This document shows, one piece after another, positions 8,678 to 15,841 of a stretch of DNA of 40,422 nucleotides. The stretch covers positions 1-40,422 of the forward strand of contig JAIETY010000169.1 in NCBI GenBank assembly GCA_019744885.1, read 5' to 3'. The stretch is from Sphingomonas sp. Its GTDB lineage: Bacteria > Pseudomonadota > Alphaproteobacteria > Sphingomonadales > Sphingomonadaceae. A model generated the notes under the pieces. The model saw only the letters and a program-made list of their open reading frames with translations. It made no database searches and was not told where the DNA came from. Both the position numbers and the translations under genes were made by a program. How positions within the stretch are numbered: the stretch's first letter is position 1; the number at the start of each line of letters is the position of its first letter.

Positions 8678-9562
8678 TTGACGCAACATGTCTATACCGT
8701 CGCCGGACTGCGAGTGGTGAGCGACCTGCCGATGCCGGGCCTGCTGCCCGGGCCGTCGCTGGACGATCACCCAGGCGCCGCCGATGTAACCATTGCACGC
8801 GCGGTGCTGCCCCCGGCCGCGATGGCCAACGTCCATCACGAATTGAACTTCGAGATCGCCGATCTGATGCGCATGTCGATGCGGCATGGGACGACCATGC
8901 TCTACGATCCGCTGCCCGATGCGCTCGCCGACGATATGGCGCTCTACCTCGGCGGCACGGGCTTCGGTGCCCTGCTGCACCAGCGCGGCATGGTGCTGTT
9001 GCATGCCAGCGCCGTGCGGATCGGCGACGCAGCGGTGCTGTTCTGCGGCCCGTCGGGCGCGGGCAAGTCGACGCTTGCGGCGGCGCTGGTCGAAGCGGGT
9101 CATGATCATGTCGCCGATGATTTCTGCGCGATCAGCTTTGCCGCTGACGGCACGCCCATGGTCGCGCCCGATGGCCGCCGCCATAAGCTATGGGACAGCG
9201 CGATCGACGGGCTCGCCGCGCTCGATCGGCGCGGCGGCGCGGTAAGATCGGACATGGCAAAATATTACGTCGATCCGCGCCGCACGGTGGCAACACCCTT
9301 ACCGATCGCTGCGATCTTCGAACTCGCGGTTGGCGACGCCGTGGAAATCGCGCCGCTCGGCGGGTTAGAGCTTGTTCGCGTGATGCGCGAGCACGCCTAT
9401 CGACCGAATCTTGTCAGTTTGATGGGGCAGCATCGACCCTATTTCGAGGCTGCGACAATCATCGCCAAAAATAGCAAAGCAGCCAAGCTCATCCGCCCCC
9501 TGCAGTTTGACATGGTCGCAACAACGATCAGCACACTTGAGGGCTACCTGGATCAACAATAG
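8678..9562 (+). CDS. HprK-like lasso-peptide kinase
   Basis: A 294-aa protein with the HPr kinase/phosphorylase ATP-binding fold. LLHASAV (about 107-113) precedes Walker A GPSGAGKST (124-132), then HVADDFCAI (about 144-152), as in HprK-like proteins. The N-terminal part (about 1-95) is not the usual HprK regulatory domain. Homologues in lasso clusters of Paenibacillus, Thermobacillus and Sphingobium (PadeK, ThcoK, SyanK) phosphorylate the C-terminal Ser of the precursor. That fits the candidate precursor here, which ends in Ser. I chose TTG 8678 because AAGGGA lies about 8 bases upstream; the longer ATG 8627 lacks a clear site. It is divergent from the cyclase (110 bp between starts) and convergent with the precursor. 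Confidence 0.85.
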   Translation: MTQHVYTVAGLRVVSDLPMPGLLPGPSLDDHPGAADVTIARAVLPPAAMANVHHELNFEIADLMRMSMRHGTTMLYDPLPDALADDMALYLGGTGFGALLHQRGMVLLHASAVRIGDAAVLFCGPSGAGKSTLAAALVEAGHDHVADDFCAISFAADGTPMVAPDGRRHKLWDSAIDGLAALDRRGGAVRSDMAKYYVDPRRTVATPLPIAAIFELAVGDAVEIAPLGGLELVRVMREHAYRPNLVSLMGQHRPYFEAATIIAKNSKAAKLIRPLQFDMVATTISTLEGYLDQQ

Positions 9563-9613
9563 CCAATCAGGGACGCAGAAACTGTCGCCATCGCACCCGG
9601 GCGCGAATCGACC

Positions 9614-9754
9614 TCAGGATGTCGAAAATGCGCCGTCGGTCGTGGCCGGACGCGTGCCCACGTCGGCATCAGCGGCTGCCATTTTGACCACTTGGGGTGC
9701 CTGCCAAGGCGCGCGGCTCCCTACGATATCCGACCGCGTAGTGCCGCCTGCCAT
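9614..9754 (-). CDS. Candidate lasso-peptide precursor (A), 46 aa
   Basis: A short ORF with lasso precursor features. From ATG 9754 (GGAG 9 bases upstream) it encodes a 32-residue leader and a proposed 14-residue core, GTRPATTDGAFSTS (bases 9658-9617). The leader holds W-x-x-P-x-V (WQAPQV); with Gly as +1 these residues sit at -16, -13 and -11, close to the canonical Tyr-17/Pro-14/Leu-12 motif bound by the RRE protein. Gly1 and Asp8 would give an 8-residue macrolactam. The C-terminal Ser matches the lasso kinase next door. Against it: the usual Thr at leader -2 is Asp, and the tail is short (6 residues). Other in-frame starts are ATG 9778 and 9793. It lies alone between K and B1, on the strand opposite to both. 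No better precursor was found in the locus. Confidence 0.62.
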   Translation of the reverse strand: MAGGTTRSDIVGSRAPWQAPQVVKMAAADADVGTRPATTDGAFSTS

Positions 9755-9780
9755 AATCGGTTGCTCCGTCGGCGACATTA

Positions 9781-9834
9781 ACAAAATCCCCATGTTTGTT
9801 GCGCCGCAGTTTTTGCGGTCCCATTGGATTTTGT
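9781..9834. repeat. Inverted repeat around the precursor promoter
   Basis: A perfect 9-base inverted repeat, ACAAAATCC at 9781-9789 and GGATTTTGT at 9826-9834, separated by 36 bases. A smaller one is nested inside (CCGCA 9804-9808, TGCGG 9814-9818). The right arm overlaps the proposed -35 box of the precursor gene; the left arm abuts ATG 9778. It could be an operator or a hairpin, or chance in a locally AT-rich stretch. Confidence 0.4.
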
Positions 9835-9837
9835 CAA
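9808..9837 (-). promoter_or_regulatory. Candidate promoter for the lasso precursor
   Basis: On the minus strand a perfect TTGACA -35 hexamer (9837-9832) is followed after 18 bases by a weak -10 (AAAACT, 9813-9808). Transcription would start near 9800, leaving a leader of about 45 bases before ATG 9754. It lies in a locally AT-richer stretch. The weak -10 keeps confidence modest. Confidence 0.4.
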
Positions 9838-9986
9838 CCCGATTCGGCTCCGCGCAGGGGTAGGTAGAGTCGCGCGCGCCCTTGTTTTTGCGAGCCTTTG
9901 GGGCTCTTTCTGGCACCACTTTGCAGCGCTCGTCGGTCGCTTTTTGGGCTTCCAAGCGGGCAGCAATCGCATTATCGCCCAGCGTC

Positions 9987-10289
9987 ATGACCGCCGCTGC
10001 ACCGCCATCAATTAACGACCAGACCGTCATTGCCCGCAACAGCGGCATGATCGACGCCGAAATTGGCGGTGAGCTGGTCGGACTGCATCTGGAAAGCGGC
10101 AATTGCTATGGCTTCAATCCTACCGCGACTCGGATCTGGGCGCTGATCGAACAGCCAACCAGCTTCGGCGATCTCTGTGCCGCGCTCACCGCTGCCTTCG
10201 AGGTTGACGACGCCACCTGCCGCCACGACGTCGCGTTGCTGATCGATGAGCTGAGCCGTGAAGGCCTGATCACGCTCGACCCGGCCTGA
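9987..10289 (+). CDS. PqqD-like RiPP recognition protein (lasso B1)
   Basis: A 100-aa PqqD-family protein. It shows the family pattern: IGGELVGLHLESGNCYGFN, then TATRIWALIEQP, then a helical part ending HDVALLIDELSREGLITL. Such RRE domains bind the precursor leader and deliver it to the B2 protease and the cyclase. ATG 9987 is chosen because homology-like sequence begins soon after; the frame is open upstream to 9882 but that part looks non-coding. No strong ribosome binding site is seen. It ends exactly next to the stop of the HlyD-like gene on the other strand (10290). It is on the same strand as the kinase but 424 bp away, with the candidate precursor on the opposite strand between them. 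Confidence 0.85.
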   Translation: MTAAAPPSINDQTVIARNSGMIDAEIGGELVGLHLESGNCYGFNPTATRIWALIEQPTSFGDLCAALTAAFEVDDATCRHDVALLIDELSREGLITLDPA

Positions 10290-11585
10290 CTATTCGCGCA
10301 GCGCGGTGCGTCCCGTTTCGAGAATCGGCGACAACAGATATTCAAGAATCGTCCGCTTCTCGCCGAGCAAATCAATTTCGGCGATCATCCCCGGGCCGAT
10401 CTGGTGCATCTTGCCATCGACATCGGCGAGCTGGTTGACCTTGGTCTTGACGCGGATCGTGTAGAAGCTCTGCCCGCTTTTTTCGTCGACCAGCGCATCG
10501 GGCGAAATCGACACCACGACTCCGTCGAGCATGCCATAGGTTGCCCGGTTGTACGCCGTCAGTGACACCTTGGCTGGCTGGCCAATCGCGATCGTCGCAA
10601 TGTCCGACGGCGACACGCGTGCATCGATCAAAAGACGGTCATTGCTCGGCACGATTTCGACGAGCGGCTGGCCCGGCTGAACCGAGCTGCCCGCCGTCGT
10701 AACCAGCACGCGGTTGACCGTGCCGCTGACCGGCGCGCGAACGACCGTGCGCGCGGCGCGATTTTCGAGGGCGGGCAGCGTCTGCCCCCGCGCGCCATAT
10801 TCGGCCTGCGCCGCGACCAGCTCGGTGGCCGCTTGCGCGCGCCATTGCTGCAATGCCTCAGCACGAGCGGACCGGGCCTCGGCGATTTGCGCGCGGGTTC
10901 GCGCCAGCGTGGCGAGCGCTGACTGCGCGTCGGACCGCGCCGAATCAGCCGCTGCCTGCGCCTGGACAAGGCTCAAGCGCGGCTCGATGCCCTTTTCGAC
11001 GAGCGGGCCAATCACGGTGACTTCGTGCAGCTTTTCGTCGCGGATCAGCTCGCGCGAGCGGAGTAGCGCGGCCGCGCTCGCGGCTTCACGCTGGGCCGCA
11101 TCAAGCCGGGCATCGGCAACCGCCGTCGCATGTCCCAGATCGGCCATTCGCGCGAGATGCAGCGACCGTTCGACCGCGACCTGCTCGGCCAGCGACGGAT
11201 CAGCTACCGGCGGATAGTGCGGCTCGCTTCCCGCGACTTCCGCAGTGAGCCGCGCGATCTTGAGCTCAAGCGCGCCCAATGTCGCCTTGCCGCTGCCGAG
11301 TTCGGCGCGCATCTGGGTCCGATCGAGTTCGAGCAACGGCATCCCCTGGGTCACCGTGTCGCTCACGCGGGCGATGATGCGCTGCACGATCCCGCCTTCG
11401 GGGTTGGACACGACCTGAAGCTGCGTCGTCGGAATCACCCGACCGGTCGCGCGCACGGTGCGGTCGAGCTTGGTAAAGGCGGCCCAGATCACCGCAATCA
11501 CGAAAAAGGCCGCAATCGCCCAGAGCAGGACGCTTGAGCTTCGCCGCGTCACCGGGCGTGCGAACTCGGTCGTGATGTGGTTCAT
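10290..11585 (-). CDS. Type I secretion membrane fusion protein (HlyD family)
   Basis: A 431-aa periplasmic adaptor linking the inner-membrane ABC transporter to an outer-membrane TolC channel. A short cytoplasmic N-terminus precedes one membrane segment (about 17-38, SSSVLLWAIAAFFVIAVIW). Next come a barrel-sandwich half (VIPTTQLQVVSNPEGGIV), a long Ala/Glu/Arg-rich coiled coil (about 90-285), the second half (VRAPVSGTVNRVLV), and a C-terminal beta-barrel ending in ILEYLLSPI, typical of T1SS adaptors. Its ATG overlaps the ABC stop (TAATG), so it is the last gene of the TolC-ABC-HlyD operon. It most likely serves the two RTX proteins encoded upstream. Confidence 0.92.
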   Translation of the reverse strand: MNHITTEFARPVTRRSSSVLLWAIAAFFVIAVIWAAFTKLDRTVRATGRVIPTTQLQVVSNPEGGIVQRIIARVSDTVTQGMPLLELDRTQMRAELGSGKATLGALELKIARLTAEVAGSEPHYPPVADPSLAEQVAVERSLHLARMADLGHATAVADARLDAAQREAASAAALLRSRELIRDEKLHEVTVIGPLVEKGIEPRLSLVQAQAAADSARSDAQSALATLARTRAQIAEARSARAEALQQWRAQAATELVAAQAEYGARGQTLPALENRAARTVVRAPVSGTVNRVLVTTAGSSVQPGQPLVEIVPSNDRLLIDARVSPSDIATIAIGQPAKVSLTAYNRATYGMLDGVVVSISPDALVDEKSGQSFYTIRVKTKVNQLADVDGKMHQIGPGMIAEIDLLGEKRTILEYLLSPILETGRTALRE

Positions 11586-13309
11586 TACGCCGCCTTGTTC
11601 TGCATCGCAGCGCGCAGCACCTGATCGCGCGGGCCGTCGGCGGCGATCTTGCCGCCCTCGAAAACGATCACGCGCTGCACCAGCGCCAGCAATTGCGGCC
11701 TGTGCGTGATGATGATGACGGTGCGGTCGGCGATTTCGGCCTGGAGCCGCTGGATCAGCCCCATTTCGGTCTGATTGTCCATCGCGCTGGTCGGCTCGTC
11801 GAGCACCAGCAGCCGAGGCTTGCCCGCCAGTGCGCGGGCGAGCGCAATCGACTGGCGCTGGCCGCCCGACAGACCCTCGCCGCGATCGGCAAGCCGCAGA
11901 TCATAGCCGTTGGCGATCCGCCCAACGAACTCATGCGTGCCCGACAGCGTTGCGGCGCGCAGCATTTCGTCATCGTCGATGCCGACGCGACCGAGCGTGA
12001 TATTCTCGCGCAACGAGCCCGTGAACAGCACGCTTTCCTGCAATCCAACGCCAACCGACTGGCGAAAGCTTGGGTCGAACTGGCGGATGTCGGTGCCGTC
12101 GATCATTACCACGCCTTCTTCGGGCGGGTAGAGGCCGAGGATCAGCCGTGCGAGCGTCGACTTGCCCGATCCGACCCGGCCAAGCAGCGCGACGCGCTCA
12201 CCCGCCGCGATCTTCAGCGAGACGTCGCGCAACACCGGCTCGGGCGCGCCGGGATAGCGAAAGCTAACGCCGCGCAGCTCGATCGCCCCGGTGAGCTTGG
12301 TCATCTTCAGCCCGTCGCCCCGCGGCCCTTCGACCGGCTGCTCCATCAGCGCGGTCACTTGGCGATAGGCGGTACGCGTCTGTGCGAGGCGTGAGGCGAG
12401 ATTGGCGATCTGGCCGAGCGGCGAAATCGCGCGGCTCGACAGGATCGAGCACGCCGTCAGCGCGCCGATCGTGATGCCGCCATTGCCCGACAGCACTGCT
12501 CCCACGATCACTGTCCCGGTATAGCCGATTGTCCCTGCCGATCCGGCAAAGGTCGTCGCAATCGCGCCGATCAACCGCTGGCGCAGCGCGGTTGCGGATT
12601 GGTTGCGCACCGCGCGGCGCCAGCGATCGGTCAGCAGCGGCCCCGCCCCCGCTGCCTTGACCGTCTCGATCGCGCCAATCGTCTCGACGAGCACCGATTG
12701 CTTCGCATGCCCCTCGCGCATCGTGTCGGCGGCGAGCCGGTCCATCGCCGGCTGGGTGAACAGCCCGACCAACACAACCAGCGGCACCAATATCCCCGGC
12801 ACCAGCGCCACCCAGCCACCGATCAGTGCAATCAGCGCCAAGGTCAGGAAAATGAACGGCACATCAACAATCGCGACCATCGTCACCGAGGCGAAGAAAT
12901 CGCGCAACACTTCGAGTTCGCGCATCAGCCCGGTCAGCGCCCCGGTCGACCCTTTGCGCAATTCAAGCCGCATCTGCACGATCCGTTCGAACACGGTGTC
13001 GCCAACGTCATGATCGATGTCGGCGCCCGCAACATCGACGAAATAGGACCGCAGCAGCTTGAGCGCGAAGTCGAATATCACGACGATCGCCAGACCGATC
13101 GACAACCCGACCAGCGACGACATCGCGTTATGCGGAATCACGCGATCATAGACGACCATCGAAAAGATCGACGTCATGAACCCGAACAGGTTGACGAGCA
13201 CCGCCGCCACCGCAACTTTGACGTACACCGCCGAATTGCGGCGCATCGGCGCGACCAGCCATTCGGCGAAGCGCGGCCGCGGCGTTTCGATCAGCGTATC
13301 GCCCGTCAC
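11585..13309 (-). CDS. Type I secretion ABC transporter (LapB/HlyB-like, no C39 domain)
   Basis: A fused permease-ATPase of 574 aa from the preferred GTG start at 13309. That GTG overlaps the TolC stop (GTGA) and has GGAG about 11 bases upstream; an ATG at 13348 would overlap TolC by 43 bases. The membrane domain has the T1SS hallmark FSMVVYDRVIPHNA near the N-terminus and spans about 20-305. The ATPase has Walker A GRVGSGKST (about 376-384), signature LSGGQRQ (about 480-486), and Walker B PRLLVLDEPTSAMD. The C39-like peptidase domain of HlyB/LapB is absent, so substrates are not leader-cleaved. It sits between a broken TolC gene and an intact HlyD gene. Confidence 0.92.
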   Translation of the reverse strand: MTGDTLIETPRPRFAEWLVAPMRRNSAVYVKVAVAAVLVNLFGFMTSIFSMVVYDRVIPHNAMSSLVGLSIGLAIVVIFDFALKLLRSYFVDVAGADIDHDVGDTVFERIVQMRLELRKGSTGALTGLMRELEVLRDFFASVTMVAIVDVPFIFLTLALIALIGGWVALVPGILVPLVVLVGLFTQPAMDRLAADTMREGHAKQSVLVETIGAIETVKAAGAGPLLTDRWRRAVRNQSATALRQRLIGAIATTFAGSAGTIGYTGTVIVGAVLSGNGGITIGALTACSILSSRAISPLGQIANLASRLAQTRTAYRQVTALMEQPVEGPRGDGLKMTKLTGAIELRGVSFRYPGAPEPVLRDVSLKIAAGERVALLGRVGSGKSTLARLILGLYPPEEGVVMIDGTDIRQFDPSFRQSVGVGLQESVLFTGSLRENITLGRVGIDDDEMLRAATLSGTHEFVGRIANGYDLRLADRGEGLSGGQRQSIALARALAGKPRLLVLDEPTSAMDNQTEMGLIQRLQAEIADRTVIIITHRPQLLALVQRVIVFEGGKIAADGPRDQVLRAAMQNKAA

Positions 13310-14734
13310 TTCACGCGGTCTCCGGCTGGCACGTCGATCTGCAGACAATTCAGCAGACCACCGGTGCGCGCGAGCAATACATAGCGGTTCGTGTCCAGTT
13401 CGGACAGGCCCTGCAAATAGCCGACAGCAGCCTGGAACAATTCCTCTTCGCCGTTCAGCACCTCGAACACCGATCCGCGCGCCACGCGGAATCGCTCCGC
13501 GACGCCGTCGCGCGAAATGCGCGCTGCGACATACGCCGCTTCATATGCCGCAAGCTGTTCCTGCAGCGCGTTGACGTCGGACCAGGCGATCGCAGCATCA
13601 CGCCCGGCATCGCCGCGGATCTGGTTGGCACGCGCATCCGCCTGCCGCGCCCGAGCCCCCGCTTCGCGAATGCGCGCGTCGATACCGCCGAACAGCCGCA
13701 CGCGCAGATTGACGCGACCACGAACGTCATAGTCGTAGGGCGTTTCGAAAATGCCGTAGCGACCGGCGTCGATGCCTGCCGTCAGCAGCGGCCGCGCCTC
13801 GCGAGCCACCGCCCTGGCATCGCGCGCGGCTGCCTGCGCGGAAGCAGCGGCACTTAGCACGGGCGGGGCGTGCGCAGCCGCCGCAATCGCTTCGTCCTGC
13901 CCACCCTGGAACCCGCAAGCGCGCGGCACACGCTGGAGCCCGGGCGGGGGCGTGCGTCCCGTCAGCGCAACGAAGCGCGCCTCGGCGGCGTGCATCCGGC
14001 GATCATAATCTGAAAGCCGCGCCTTGTTGCGCGCAATCGCGCTGTCGATGCGCGCAAGATCGACCGGCGCCGCGACTCCGGCATCGATCCGCTGCTGGAC
14101 GGCGATGCGCGCGTCGACCTCGCTCGCCAGAAAGCCGCGCGCCAGCCCGCCGAGCGCGCGATAGGCGGCAACCTCATACCAGGCGACGACAACGTCGAGC
14201 GCGATTTGCGACGCACTGCTGTCGATATCGGCGATGCTCGCACTCACCCGCGCGCGCCGCAGCTTGCCGCTCACCGCCCGCACCAAAGTCGAACAACACC
14301 TGGTTGAGGCTGAGCGTCCCGTCGGTACGCCGCGACGGGCGTGTCCGTTCGAGCACATTGAGCGGATCGTTCGAAAAATCGCGCGAGATCACTCGAAAGC
14401 TCTGGATATTGATGTCGACCGTGGGTCGCCCTGCCTCGCGCGCGCCATCAAGCTGCGCCTCGGCTGCTGCGCTCGCGGCCCGCGCCTCGGCCAACGTCGG
14501 ATGCTGACGGACCGCATCGTTGACGACGGTGATGAAGGGCGCGCGCGACATCGCCGAATCGGCGAGCGACAGCACCGGGTCCTGCGCGCGTGAGTCTTCC
14601 AGTGGTTCGGCCACGCGCGTCGGCAACGCGATCGGCGGTATCGCCTGTTGGCCGACCGCCGTCGTAGGCAACAGGGCAATGCCGAACGCAAGCGCTCGCC
14701 ACCGCCTTCGCCCATCGCTGCTACGCATCACCAT
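13306..14734 (-). pseudogene. TolC-family outer membrane channel, frameshifted
   Basis: The two halves of a T1SS TolC-family protein lie in different frames. The N-terminal half (ATG 14734, AAGG upstream, signal peptide ending near TAVGQQ) runs to TLSLNQVLFDFGA; the C-terminal half resumes VSGKLRRARVSASIADID and runs to the stop at 13306. At the junction (14274-14281) the sequence GCGG occurs twice in tandem. Removing one copy restores a continuous frame of about 474 residues, a normal TolC length. Both halves contain the expected long helical segments, so the protein was recently functional. It may be a true mutation, an assembly error or a reversible slippage. The intact tolC at 38383-39915 could supply the missing channel. 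Confidence 0.85.
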
Positions 14735-14925
14735 CTCGTCAACCTTGGCCCCGCACGCAGCCCCCAACGCGGCCGCAACCCGTCACCTTCGGCACCCGCT
14801 GAACATGGCGCGAATCGACGACGAGACGCGATCCCTTTCCGCACCGCACAACCCGCTGTCAACGCCGTGCACGCCAGCAACCGGCTCCGGCGATCAACAG
14901 CGAAGCGCGAGACCTTTGGCGATAG

Positions 14926-14954
14926 TTGACGATTTTTCCTAGAGCGACTAAATC
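14926..14954 (+). promoter_or_regulatory. Possible promoter for the 251-aa gene
   Basis: TTGACG (14926-14931), a 17-base spacer and TAAATC (14949-14954), about 40 bases before the ATG at 14996. The -35 is good and the -10 is poor. The 14735-14995 stretch otherwise shows no gene. Confidence 0.3.
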
Positions 14955-14995
14955 ATTGGCTTAGTTCAACAACGCTTTGCCCGGGTGCGCCTGCG

Positions 14996-15751
14996 ATGTC
15001 GGCACGTTTGCTTCTCCCACTGGCCGACCGGTTCATTCTTGCTCCCGACACATTCGTTGGGAATCCCGGCATCTATGAAGGCAATCCGGGCGACGATTTC
15101 AACATCGCCAATCTTCTCCGCAGCGAGGATTTTGCGCGCGCCGCCGAAAGCGCGGATATCGCTAGTGGCTTGCCCCAGGCAGAGGCTGATAAAGCCGGGG
15201 CAGCCACCGAAATCGGGGCAACGTTGCCTCAACTGCCGCTCAGTTTTGACTTCACAGGGGAGGTTGGCGCGACGCCGGATCCCGTCATTCTCACCGGCAG
15301 CGCAGTTGCTTTAAGCTTTGCCGCGCAGGCGAGCGTCGCGTCTGACGGCGTAGGCAATTTGGCAGGCAATCTCGCCGGACTGTCGGCCTCAGCCGATGAA
15401 GCAGACGTTGTCCCGGTCGGACCAAACACGGCGGCGGTGGCCCCGGTCACGGCGCTCCAAGGCGGGCCGCTGATTGTCCAGATCGACCGGGTGGGGACCG
15501 CCACGACACCCGTCAGCGGTGCATCGCAGCCGATTGTAACGACGGAGGTCACGCAATCGGTCACCGCATCGATCCCCGGCTTTGCGCTCGAATGGGCGCC
15601 CTTGCTCGAAGCACACAGCGGTACCGCGACGGCGCATGTGACGCTCTTCGATACCAGCGGAACTATCGACGTCAGCTTGCTCACGGCGTTGCACGAGATG
15701 CCGTCGCTGCCGCCGATCACACCCCCGAATGGGGACGGCCTCGGCGCCTGA
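14996..15751 (+). CDS. Unrecognised 251-aa protein in the secretion locus
   Basis: Not recognised. An acidic, Ala/Thr/Val/Gly-rich protein with almost no Cys and few Lys, a composition typical of exported proteins. It begins MSARLLLPLADRFI without a Sec signal peptide; a VGNPGIYEGNPGDDFN segment lies near 21-36. Later parts read like beta-rich extracellular sequence (ASQPIVTTEVTQSVTAS) and it ends in PPITPPNGDGLGA. There are no RTX nonapeptides. Codon choice fits the neighbours, so it is likely real. It stands alone on the plus strand, divergent from the TolC-ABC-HlyD operon and convergent with the large RTX gene. It could be a small type I substrate or an accessory factor; this is inference from position and composition only. 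Confidence 0.6.
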   Translation: MSARLLLPLADRFILAPDTFVGNPGIYEGNPGDDFNIANLLRSEDFARAAESADIASGLPQAEADKAGAATEIGATLPQLPLSFDFTGEVGATPDPVILTGSAVALSFAAQASVASDGVGNLAGNLAGLSASADEADVVPVGPNTAAVAPVTALQGGPLIVQIDRVGTATTPVSGASQPIVTTEVTQSVTASIPGFALEWAPLLEAHSGTATAHVTLFDTSGTIDVSLLTALHEMPSLPPITPPNGDGLGA

Positions 15752-15841
15752 TCGCACTGCCGTTCATTCCCGGCAAGGGCTCAACCAATTGAAAGTCGGC
15801 GAGTTCGGCAACGACGCTGTCGCCTCACTCACCCTTTGTCG

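Noticed and set aside
9563..9613. Bidirectional terminator between the kinase and the precursor
   Set aside because: No convincing inverted repeat or T-run in the gap.
9507..9863. Plus-strand ORF between the kinase and B1 as an alternative precursor
   Set aside because: 118 aa, starts inside the kinase gene and has no YxxP-type leader or ring residue pattern.
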